From Simmondsia chinensis (taxonomy: Eukaryota > Streptophyta > Magnoliopsida > Caryophyllales > Simmondsiaceae), in assembly GCA_018398585.1 (NCBI GenBank), contig JAGTTD010000015.1, positions 5,001 to 69,000 on the forward strand: a stretch of 64,000 nucleotides of DNA, in the 5' to 3' direction. Under the pieces are notes generated by a model. That model searched no databases and was not told the origin of the DNA. It was given only the letters and a program-made list of their open reading frames with translations. A program made the position numbers and the translations under genes. Shown piece after piece: positions 22,949 to 33,115 of the stretch. How positions within the stretch are numbered: position 1 is the first letter of the stretch; the number at the start of each line of letters is the position of its first letter.

Positions 22949-23230
22949 AGGCCCGTGTGGGCCAAGCAGCAGGCCCAACACGGGCCAAAAGCAACAGAAC
23001 CGGGTCGTTGGGCCCGGCTCTTAAATTTTTTTTTTTTTTTGAACCCCTCATCAGCAAGAGGAAAGGCGGGTCATGGATCGCTTGGGCCATTCCGAGGCCC
23101 AGCAAGCAAAGAGCAGTCCAAGTGGAAATAGATGGGTTAGTCCGGCTCAAAGGCCATCCCTATCATCAGCCCGACGATTGGTCCGCATTCCGCCATGCCT
23201 GGCCCAGTTTTAGCCCATCACTACCTTCAA
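22620..23230. repeat. Direct duplication inside element F
   Basis: A segment at about 22655-22790 (with AGAGCAGTCCAAGTGGAAAT and CCCGACGATTGG) recurs at about 23088-23215 in the same orientation with scattered differences. The intervening part holds the poly-G tract and a 14-T run preceding GAACCCCTCATC. Confidence 0.8.
22890..22948 (+). repeat. Poly-G tract
   Basis: Nearly 58 bases of G on the + strand with a single T interruption near 22901. A G run this long is rare in plant DNA and may be partly a sequencing or assembly artefact. Confidence 0.9.
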
Positions 23231-24431
23231 CCCAAGCCAAAGCAAGGTGGGCTTTAGTGGCTAGCCCAAGGACATGAAAACACTTGCATCCAATCCTGAA
23301 CCCGAAGGCCCACTCCCATCAGGCCCGGACGCCCCACAACACGTGGTCCCATCAACAAGCCCAATACAGGACAAACCCTAGCACTCCCACAAACCCTAGC
23401 CGCCACCCTAACCAGCCCCCTTGCCCTAGCTGTCGGTAGCAACCGGCCACCAAGGAAAAGGGAGGAGAGAGAACAACATCAAGCCCTCAGCGAGCAAGAG
23501 AACCGGGACACACCGACCATCCTTCTCGACGAACAACATCGTGCCCGGAAAATTTGATCGGAAAAATCCAAAAGCAACCCACACAGCCATAAGGCGGCGA
23601 GCCCAAACCTTCACCCAATGCGTAAGACGAATCTCACAAGCCCATGAATGAAGGAGCAAGAACAAAATGATGGTGAAAAGGGAGGAGAGAGAAATTAACC
23701 ACCCACCTCCATAGTCTTTAAACCAACCCACGTCCACCCCATAATCGGCCAAGTCGAGCACCACGATGACAAGACAAGGCGAAAATAGAGCGAAAAAAAG
23801 AAAATCGAATTTTTTACACCGGAAACCGCCATGCAAACCACCCCAGCCGCGCCGGAAAGTGCAAGCCGCCATCCCCAAGTGAAGAAAATTAAAAAAAAAC
23901 CACCAGAAATGGAAGGTGCGGGATTCTAGGGATGTGATCCATGAAATCCAAACTTGCCATAACTGAAAAGATTTGGGGAAGATTCATTGGAAACTTACCA
24001 AAAGTGAAAACCCTAGCCATGGAAGGAAGAGAGAGAAAGAGCCGTGGCCTCCACCTCAAGCCAAAGACGAGCATGGTTGATCAAAGGAGAACGAGGAAGG
24101 TCATAGGAGCATGTCAATGGAGTTTCCGGCCAGGAAACAACGCGTCCTACGCAAAACCAGGACCACCGCCACACCTCCCTCACTCACTTGTGTTTCGCCC
24201 TCAGTACCTGGAATGGAAATCAGTAAAGGACCATATCACGAGAAAGATCTCGAGACGACGAGCTCAGAACTGTAAAGAACGCCGCCGTACGACACCGGAC
24301 GCTCCCTCACGCGCTAGTTGGAGGTCTTCGAACCCTCCCACGCGCCGCCTCTGCTTGGCTGCCGGAAATCGCCCTTGAGAGCTTCTCTCTCTTGTTTCTC
24401 TCTTTAGAAAGTTACAAATGAATCCCCCCCT

Positions 24432-24464
24432 CCTAACCCCTAAACCCTAAACCCTCAACTTTAC
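24432..24464 (+). repeat. Telomere-type repeat block T6 (short)
   Basis: About 30 bases, CCCTAAACCCTAAACCCTC, followed by a few odd bases before the 9-T tail of element G. This is the least clean of the junctions. Confidence 0.8.
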
Positions 24465-25616
24465 TTTTTTTTTGAAAAGTCAGTTAATATATATATATCA
24501 AAAAAAGTCGCACCAATGTACGTGCATACATGAGTACGTGGGTCATACCCCAACAAGGCCGGAGCCAACAAGCCAACCAAAAAAGAAGGCGAAACAATCA
24601 AAAGCAAACAAAGAAGAAATACAAAGGAACATCAAAGAAACTCTTAAGTACAACTTCTAGAAAAAAGGGAAAACAAAGGAAAGCAAAGGCAAACAAGCGC
24701 CCCATTAAACCAAACCAAAGAATCACGATTTCTTCTTGCCTTTGGCTTGAGGTTGCTTCTGAAAAGGTCCCGTAGCTTCCGTGCAATATGTCTGGGGTGA
24801 AATCCTAGGATCCACAACGTGACGATCAGAAGTTGCAGTGTCCATAGTATCACAGTCACTGGAACTAAAACATCGGTTACTCGGAATACTGGCTTCCGTG
24901 TTATAACTGCATAAATCGAGCTCAATCAACCCAAGCAGGTGATCTTGTGCATCCACAAGCTCACTAGGAACCAAAGCTCGACTCAAATCCTCCGTACTGG
25001 TAGACGAATCAGCTTTAATCCGGACCTCTGAGAGACCCAAGTCATCCCCAATCCGATCAGAAAAACCGAGTGGGGGAGAGGAAAGCGAGGACCCAACGGG
25101 CCCGACTGGAGAGCCCGAGGCCCGTTGGGCCTCGGGAAGCCCAGGGCGGGTGTGCTGGGCAAGGGGGGGAGATGGGCTCCCCCCCGATCCTGGGCCTGAC
25201 GGCCTAGAACGCAGTGGACCCCCCCGGCAGCATGGGGGGGCGTGACAGCCCCAAAACGTACCCCAAAAGACGGCCCACTGGATGACGGTAGCGCGGGCCA
25301 TGTAGAGGATGGTAGGCCCGCAACGTGCGACCCAGCCCGATCATCATCAGCCCTCAATCCATTACCCGTAGACTCACTCTGAGGCCCGGTAGGCCCAACA
25401 ACAGCTATAGGCCCAGTTGAAGGCCCATGTGGAAGATCGCCCTCACCAACTTGCAGCCCAACCCTAGGCCCACTACGAGAGACCTCCCCAGGCCTAATGG
25501 TAGGCCAGAGAACTTCATCTTGCACCGGCCCAAAGGTGGGCACCACGCCACCCCCCTCAGCACCTCCCCCATGGTCCTCCCCCGGACCCTTAGCGGCATC
25601 ACCTTGCCCCGCCGCC
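24465..25616 (-). mobile_element. LINE-type element G, 5' truncated (1.15 kb)
   Basis: It has a 9-T tail followed by GAAAAGTCAG and the same 3' UTR and ORF1 tail as E. Similarity to E stops abruptly at CCCCGCCGCC (E about 20611), where telomere-type repeats begin. It is therefore a 5' truncated copy, as is common for LINE insertions, joined to CCCTAAA. Confidence 0.88.
24723..25616 (-). pseudogene. ORF1 C-terminal remnant in element G
   Basis: The ORF1 tail is in two frames. 25546 to about 25200 carries the part with GPQSESTGNGLRADDDR also seen in E, and about 25110-24723 carries the acidic/serine segment ending AKGKKKS. A frameshifting insertion of Pro/Gly-rich sequence lies near 25090-25230. 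It lacks the DUF4283 domain and knuckle, which lie upstream of the truncation. Confidence 0.78.
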
Positions 25617-25960
25617 TAACCCCTAAACCCTAAACCCTAAACCCTAACCCCTAAACCCCTAACCCCCAAACCCCAAACCCTAAACCCTCGAACCCCAAAC
25701 CCTTCAACCTTGAGGTCCGAACGCCTAAACCCTAAACCTTGAACCCTGATCCCCCAACCCCTAAAGCCTAACCGCCAGACCTTGGACCCTTAGCCACTTC
25801 CTAAACCCCTATACCCATAAACCGTAAAACAAAAATCGTAATCCTCGATGCCCAACCACCTTAACCATAAACTCTGAACCCCTTAACCCATAACCCGAGA
25901 CCCCAAAACCCTATGCGCTTAACCGCAAGCCCTAAACTCCTTAACCCAAAAACCCTGGAC
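25617..25960 (+). repeat. Telomere-type repeat block T7, decaying to the right
   Basis: Clean CCCTAAA/CCCCTAA units at 25617-25680 give way to increasingly mutated units (AACCTTGAG, ACCGCCAGACC, AACCATAAACTC) up to about 25960. It is the innermost block and the most diverged one, as expected if age rises with distance from the chromosome end. Confidence 0.9.
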
Positions 25961-28159
25961 TCTTTTTTTGAGTAAATATAAATTTCATTTTCTTAATCCT
26001 AAACAATAAATCCTAACAATTACAAATATGTCGTGTATTTATTGCCAGTGTCATTCATAGGGTTGAGAGTTCCTAAACGGGTTAGATTGAGTAGTTAACA
26101 AACTAGCATTTCTAGGACCTCTTGCATAATATATAGACAAACACGACATATTGCCAGCCTCAGTGGCCTGCACGACCCTTATTTCATTTTTTGTTTATTG
26201 AACGGGTATTTTTGATCAGGCCTTTTTTATTCCTGTTATGCCTGTGCTCAGGCCCAAAAATGCTTTTTATTCGTTTCCATAATGGGCCAATACTTGGCTC
26301 TAATATCAGAGTTACAAACGCGCTTTTTTATATTCCTTTTTTTTTTTTTTTAATAAACCTCACTAGCCTCCACTGTCATATTTATCTTGATTTTAGGATT
26401 TTCGAGTACTGCCTCTTCTCCCGCCACCATCCGCTTCCTCTCACCAGCCTCCACTTCCCATCGTTAATATATCGGGCCGTTGCATCACCGAAATTACCGA
26501 GGACTTTCACGCATCTGTAACCACCATGGGAAGATAGGGCGTGGTAGCGTGCGCCTCCATCGAAGCCAGTCGTCCGACGCTGCGACGGCGCACAGTCCAT
26601 TCACCTCTGTCCCTCCCCCTCTTAAAACATCCCAGTCCTCCTCTCACATCAAGAGGGCAGCAACGGCAACAGCAATAGCGGCAATTACCCGAGAGTCGCC
26701 AAGGATCACAATCGGGCTGCCTAAGTCAGACCTGTAAGTTACAAAAAAGAAGGCAGCGACAATGGAGGAAGCATCACGTTAAAAGTTCAATGATGGAGAT
26801 CGTGCCTAGTGTTGGAAATCCAACAGGTTTTGGATTGTTGCCAGATGTCGATAATGTCACCAGGGTGGAGTCAGGCTGGGACCACCATTGTTGCTCGGGT
26901 CCAGGTACCCCCATTTTCACTGATCTATTGGAACTGTATTTCCACATGTGTGCCGTAATGAAACCATAGGTTGAGTAGTCGCCAAACTGATATAATCAAA
27001 TTAGATTGTATCTTAGATTTGAACTGTTTTGGGAGTAGAATATAAGGAGAAGAACTAGAGAGAATTTGAGAAGAGCTAGAAGAATTGAGGAGAGATGAGA
27101 AGGGATTGAGAATTAGTAATGTCGTTCCTATTTGTTTACATGATCAATACTTGAGTATTTATACTTGAACACATAACATCTCAAGATTAAAAACAACACG
27201 AACACATTTGGAATCCTTGTCTACTTTGGTTTTGACATATAAATCATTTTGACACATTAGAGTACACAAGAATCCTTGTGTATTGCCAGCACTCTATGTT
27301 ATTGTTTCATTTTCTCTCTTCTTTTCTCTTTTTTGTGTACATTTGGTTTTGACATATAAATCATTTTTGGGGTTTTTTGCCATACAATTTGGATAAGTTG
27401 ACTTAGAAACAAGCATATTTACAAGCTAGCATTATGGAAAATGATTTTGATAATGATACTTGAACAATAACAATGATAATTTGTGCGTTCTTAATAGTAG
27501 GCAACTGCTATAGCTTATACGGATCAAACTATGACCCTCCAATCTACATGAATCAATTAGTCGTTAAGATTGAATAAATTAAGATCTTTTTTGTATTCAG
27601 CAGAACCATTTTATCATTGGAAGCCAAATTGATTTGATTAGTAAATGCTTAATGAAAAAAGTGCTTAGATCCTTTAAGAGTCATGAATGTCAATACCATT
27701 AATTAGAGTAAAAATCATATTATCATTTTAACTGTACAAGACTAAATATAATGTAGAGAAATGTCCCTTGTCATTGCAAAATACACAATTCAGGGAGAGT
27801 GTGGGCTTATTGCAATTGGTAAAGTTGCTCAAATGTGTCTTGGGGCCAAGGAGTGGAGTTCTACAAACATCTTTCCAAAAAGCGGGATACAACTGTCCAC
27901 ATAATGCTCCCTAGACTTGACTTTGGTGATCCTTGTGTACTTTATTGGCCCCTAGTGAGTTGTTCACGAACTTGTCCACAAGCCACTTAGATGTGCCGTA
28001 TTTAAGCACTAAATGGAGAATAGAAATATTACCCGGCTTTCACTACTTCCCATAAAGCACAACGAGTGAAACACTAGGTTGCTGGAAGCATTGGGAAATT
28101 TTTACACGGCTACTTGACACCAACAATGGCAGATTATGCTACATTTGTTAGTTGATTAT
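25961..28159. other. A+T-rich stretch, no gene recognised
   Basis: No protein domain, RNA gene or intact mobile element could be recognised. It contains a T-rich run at about 26337-26352. A duplicated piece (GGTTTTGACATATAAATCAT) occurs at about 27228 and 27345. A 109-residue + strand frame at 26191 is low-complexity and unconvincing. Confidence 0.5.
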
Positions 28160-28782
28160 ATATATATTTTTATAAAGTGGATGGTCATTTTGAGTAATTC
28201 GGTGATTTTGAGCAAATGAATTTTGATTTTGACTTAGTGGGTGTTGATTTTGAGTAAGTGTGGTGATCTTGAGTAAATGGATGATTTAGAGCAATTGAGT
28301 GGTAATTTTGAGTAAGTTGATGGCAATTTTGAGTAATTAAGTAGTGATTTTGAGTAAGTAGGTGGTTTTTAGTATTTGAGTATTGATTTTGAGTGATTAA
28401 GTGGTGTTTTTTAGTAAGTGGGTGGTGATTTGCACAAGTAAATGGTGATTTTGAGTAATTAAGTGGTGCTTTTGAATAATTGTATCTTGATTTTGCATAA
28501 TTGAGTGATAATTTTGAGTAAATGGACGGTATTTTGAATAATTAAGTGGTGATTTTTTTGAGTAAATAGCCGGTGATTTTTAATAAGTGGATGGTGATTT
28601 TAAATAAATGGATGGTTTTCAGCAAGTTGATGGTAATTTGAGTAGTTAGGCAATTTTGAGTGATTTAGTGGTGATTTTGAATAATTGAGTGGTGACTTTG
28701 AGTTAGTTGGTGATCTTGAGTAATTAAGTAGTAATTTTGAGTAACTAGATGGTGATTTTGAATGATTAGGTGATTTTGAATA

Positions 28783-28956
28783 ACTGCTATTTGTCTTACT
28801 ATTACATGCCTAGCTTGCTTTGCATTGAGTTTGCCCGTAATGCCTGCCCCTTCTCATTGACCCGCTCATATGCTTATTGCTCTCTCGCTGCTAGGTGATT
28901 TTGAGTAATTAAGTGGTTTTGAGGCACTGGGTTTGTCGTTGTTGTTGTTGTTGTAG
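28783..28956 (+). repeat. Non-repeat insert with SINE-like (TTG)n end in the minisatellite
   Basis: About 112 bases unlike the array (GCCTAGCTTGCTTTGCATTG ...), a short array piece, then GAGGCACTGGGTTTGTCG followed by (TTG)n. The GCACTGGGTTGTTG-type end recurs at 63700 and resembles the 3' ends of some plant SINEs. The SINE assignment is tentative. Confidence 0.45.
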
Positions 28957-31900
28957 GTGATTTTGAGTAATTAAATGGTAATTAGAGTAAGTGAATGTTT
29001 TCAAGTAACTGGATGGTGCTTTTGAGTAATTTAATGATGATTTGGAGCAAGTGGGGACTTTGAATATGCATGTGGTTATTTTGAGTAAATGGGTAATTTT
29101 GAGTGAGTGGATGTTTATTTTGTGTCATTAGGAGACTTTGAATAAGTGGGTGATTTTTAATAAATGGATGGTGATTTGAGTAGTAAGTGGTGATTTTGAG
29201 CACTTAGGTGACTTTGAGTAAAGGGATAGAGATTTTGTGTAGTTGATTGATTAATGGGTATTGATTTTGAATGATTGAGTAATGATTTTGAATAAGTGGT
29301 TATTTTGAATATTGAGTAAACTAGGTGGTGGTTTTGAGTAAATTGATGGTAATTTTGAATAAATGAGTTATGATTATTTTCAGTGATTAGTTGGTTTTGA
29401 GTTTGTGGGTAATATCGAGTAAGTTCATGGTGATTTTTGAGTAATTGAATTTTGATTTTGAGTAAGTGGATGGTTATTTTGAGTAATTAGGTGATATTTT
29501 ATAGTTAAGTGATAATTTTGAGTAATTGCGTGGTGATTCTGAGTAAGTGAGTGATGCATTTGAGTACTTGGGTGATTTCGAGTACTTGAGTAGTGATTTT
29601 AAGCAAGTGGGTAGTGATGCTGAGTAATTAAACAGTGATTTCGTGTAGTTGTGTTGATTTTGAGAAATTAAGTGACGAATTTGAGTAAGCGAATGGTTAT
29701 TTGAGTATTGAGTGGTGATTTTGAGTAAGTGTGTGATTTTGTGTTTAAATGCATGGTGGTTTTGATTGATTAAGAGATAATTTGTGTAAATAAGTAATTT
29801 TGAGTGAGTGGATGTTTATTTTGCATAATTAGGAGACTTTGGATACGTGGGCGATTTTTAATAAGTGGATGGTGATTTGAGTAATAAGTGGTGATTTTGA
29901 GTACTTAGGTGGCTTTGAGTAAAGGGATGGAGATTTTGTGTAATTGATTGATTAATAGATAGCGATTTTGAATTATTGAGTGACGATTTTGAATAAGTTG
30001 GTGATTTTAAGTAATTGAGTTGTGATTTTGAGTAATTAAGTTGTGATTTTTAGTAAATGTGTGGTGATTTTGGGTAAATGAGTGATTAAGTGAATGGTTG
30101 TTTTGAGTAATTCGGCAATTTTGAGTAAGTCAATGGTGATTTTGAGTATTTGAGTTTTGATTTGAGTAAATGGATTATGATTATATTGGTGATTAGGTGG
30201 TTTTGAGTTAGTGGGTAATCTCGAGTAACTTGATGGTGATTATTAGTTATTGAACTTTAATTTTGAGTGAGTGAGTGATTTGAGTAATTAAATAGTGATT
30301 TTGTGTAAGTGCGATTTGATTTTGAGTGAGCATGGTGATTTTAAGTAAATGGATGGTTATTTTGAGTAATTAGGTGACATTTTGTAGTTAAGTGTTAATT
30401 TTGAGTAAATGATTGCGAGTAAGTGGATGTATTAGAGTACTTAGGTGATTTTGAGTAAGTGGGTAGTGATGTTAAGCAATTAAGTGGTGATTTTGTGTAG
30501 TGTTGATTTTTAGAAAGTGAATGGTTATTTTGAGTATTGAGTGGTGATTTTGAGTAAATAGATGGTTATTTTGAGTATTAAGTGGTGATTTTGAGTAAGA
30601 ATTTGTATTTAAATGGATGGTGGTTTTGATTGATTAAGTTATGATTTTGAGTAAATTTGTGTTGATTTTGAGCAATTGAGTGGTGATTAGAGTAAGTAAA
30701 TGATTGCGAGTAAGTGGATGGTGCTTTCGAATAATTAAATGGTGGGAGTATATGGTTATTTTGAGTAAATGGGTAATTTTGAGTAAATGGGTAATTTTGA
30801 ATGAGTGGATGCTTATTTTGCATAATTGAAGACTTTGAATAAGTGGGTGATTTTTGATAAGTTGATGGTGAATTTGAGTACTTACGTGACTTTTAGTAAA
30901 GGGATGGAGATTTTGTGCAATTGATTGGTTAATAGGCAGTGGTTTTGAATGATTGAGTGGCAATTTTGAATAAGTGGGTGATTTTGAGTAATTGAATGGT
31001 GATTTTGTATAACTGAGTAGTGCTTTTGAGTAATTAAGTTGTGATTTTGGGTAAATGAGTGATTGAGTAAGTGAGTGGTTATTTTGAATAATTTGGTGAA
31101 TTTTAGTAATTGAGTGGTAATTTTGAATAAGTAAATGGTGATTTTTAGTTATTAAGTTTTGATTTTAAGTAACTTGGTGGTGGTTTTGAGTAATTGGATT
31201 GTGATTTTGAATAAATGGGTTATGATTAAATGGATGATTATTTTGGGTGATTAGGTGGTTTTGAGTAAGTGGGTTATCTTGAATAACTTGATGGTGATTT
31301 TTGAGTAATTGAATTTTGATTTTGAGTAATTAAATAGTGATTTTTGTAAGTGGGAATTTGATTAGGAGTAATTGTGGTGATTTTAAGTGGACGGTTATTT
31401 TGAGTAATTAGGTGATATTGAGTAGTCAAGTGTTGATTCTGAGTAATTGCGTGGTTATTTTGAGTAAGTGAGTGATGCATTTGAGTAAATAGGTGATTTT
31501 GAGTACTTGAGTAAGTGGGTAGTGATGTTGAGTATAAAGTGGTGATTTTGTGTAGTTGTGTTGATTTTGAGTAATTAAGTGATGAATTTGTGTAAGTGGA
31601 TGGTTATTTTGAGTGTTGAGTGGTGACTTTGAGTAAGTGGATGATTTTGTGTTTAAATGGATGGTGGTTTTGATTGATTTGAGAGATGATTTTAAGTAAA
31701 TTTGTGGTGATTTTGAGTAATTGATTGTTGATTCCGAGTAAGTGGGTGATATTGAGTAAGTTAATGGTTATTTTGAGTAGTTGAGTTGTCATTCCGAGTA
31801 AAGGGGTGATTTTGAGTAAATGGTTCATTTTCAGTTAGTGGATGGTTATTTTGAGTAATTAGGTGATTTTCAGTAAGGGGAAGGTGATTGTGTAATGGGT

Positions 31901-32197
31901 CATTTTGAGTAAGTGAACGGTCATTTTGAGTAATTAGGTAATTTTGAATAATTGAGTGATGATTTTGAGCAAGTGATTGACTTTGATTAACTAGATGTGA
32001 TTTTAAACAATTGAGTGGTGATTCGAGTAATTGGATGGTGATTTTGAATAATTGCTTGATTAACTTATAGTGCGTTGTGATTTTGAGTGAGAGAAAGTTA
32101 CTTTGAGTAATTAGTTGATTTTTAGTAATTGAGTGGTTATTTTAGTAATTGGATTGTGATTTTGATTGAGTGGTAATTTTTGAGTAAATGAGTGATT

Positions 32198-32444
32198 ATC
32201 CAACACTTGGTGAATTCTGCTTCACAATGATAGGAAGAGCCGAAATCGAAAGATCAAAAAGCAACTTTTCTGACACCTCTAGCTTCAAATCCCGAAGGTC
32301 TAAAGGATCGTTAGGCCACGCTTTCACGGTTCGCATTCGTACTGAAACCCAGAATCAAACGAGCTTTTACCCTTTCGCTCCACACGAGATTTCTGTTCTC
32401 GTTGAGCTCATCTTAGGACACCTGTGTTATCTTTTAACAGATGT
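32198..32444 (-). pseudogene. 25S rRNA gene fragment inside the minisatellite
   Basis: Read on the minus strand, this matches my memory of the 3' third of plant 25S rRNA around the peptidyl-transferase region: CATCTGTTAAAAGATAAC at one end, GAAAGCGTGGCCTAACGATC in the middle and GAATTCACCAAGTGTTGG at the other. Relative to that memory about 48 bases are missing after GTCAGAAAAGTT, with GTT at both edges of the gap. Both ends join the minisatellite directly. The + strand open frame here (32188-32466) is the well-known antisense frame of this rRNA and not a protein gene. Confidence 0.88.
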
Positions 32445-32769
32445 GGTGGTTATTTTGAGTGATTGAGTGGTTGGTGATTTTAAATAAATGGGGGATTTTG
32501 ATTTATTGATAAGTGATTTTTAGTTGGTTATTTTGAGTAACTAGATGGCAATTTACTCAAAATTGAGTGTTGATCTTGAGTATGTAGATGATTTTGAGGA
32601 ATCAAGTGGCAATTTTGAGTGATGAGTGATTTTGAGTAATTAGGTGATTTTGCATAACAAAGTTGTTATTTTGAGAAATTAGACGGTAATTTGAGCAAGT
32701 GGGTTTCAAGTAAGTCAATGAGCATCTTGGGTGTTGATTTTGAATAAATGGGTGATTTTGAGTGAGTGT

Positions 32770-33115
32770 ATGTACTCCGTACTTTTTACTTCTTTACTTT
32801 TCACCTTTTACTTTGTTTTACCCTTTGTTTTTAGGGTTCGGGGCCCACAGACACAACATCTCTTTAGGGCAGCAAGCTGAAGGGGTAACGCTCCCTACAT
32901 CTCTTTTTACTTCTTTGAGTAATTGAGTGTCGATTTTGAATAAGTGGGTGATTTAGAGTGTGTATATACTCCGTACTTTTTACTTTTCACCTTTTACTTT
33001 GTTTTTAGGGTTCGGGGCCCGTGGACACAACCTCTCTTTAAGGTAACGCTGCATACATCCCCCCCCCCGGCGCGCGCACCTGACCCTGCATAGCACCGTG
33101 TTTGTTGTTGTTGTT
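32770..33115 (+). repeat. Two copies of a SINE-like block in the minisatellite
   Basis: Block 1 (32770-32914) and block 2 (32961-33115) share ACTCCGTACTTTTTACTT, CACCTTTTACTTTG and TTTTTAGGGTTCGGGGCCC, followed by a GGACACAACCTCTCTTT-like piece. Block 2 ends in (TTG)n. The second half resembles 3' parts of plant tRNA-derived SINEs. They are separated by about two minisatellite units, so the pair probably arose by duplication. Confidence 0.55.

Larger units (their letters stand above)
22217..24431 (-). mobile_element. LINE-type element F, degenerate, no recognisable ORF
   Basis: The 3' end (17 T, then GATAAGTCAA, then a 3' UTR with GGGGCATAC) matches D, E and G. The 5' UTR (about 23780-24431) matches B. 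The interior (22440-23770) shows no DUF4283, knuckle, endonuclease or RT in any frame. It contains an internal duplication, a 14-T run at about 23027-23040 and a long poly-G tract. It looks like a non-autonomous relic whose coding part was lost or replaced. Confidence 0.8.

Noticed and set aside
1..25960. HeT-A style end extension as the way these elements arrived
   Set aside because: The tails join the C-rich strand, which is not the strand that ends in a 3' overhang at a telomere. Internal insertion fits better.
26191..26520. A 109-residue + strand hydrophobic frame
   Set aside because: It runs through a poly-T stretch and has no recognisable domain or splice context.
32188..32466. A 92-residue + strand protein
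   Set aside because: It is the antisense frame of 25S rRNA, often mis-annotated as a protein in plants.
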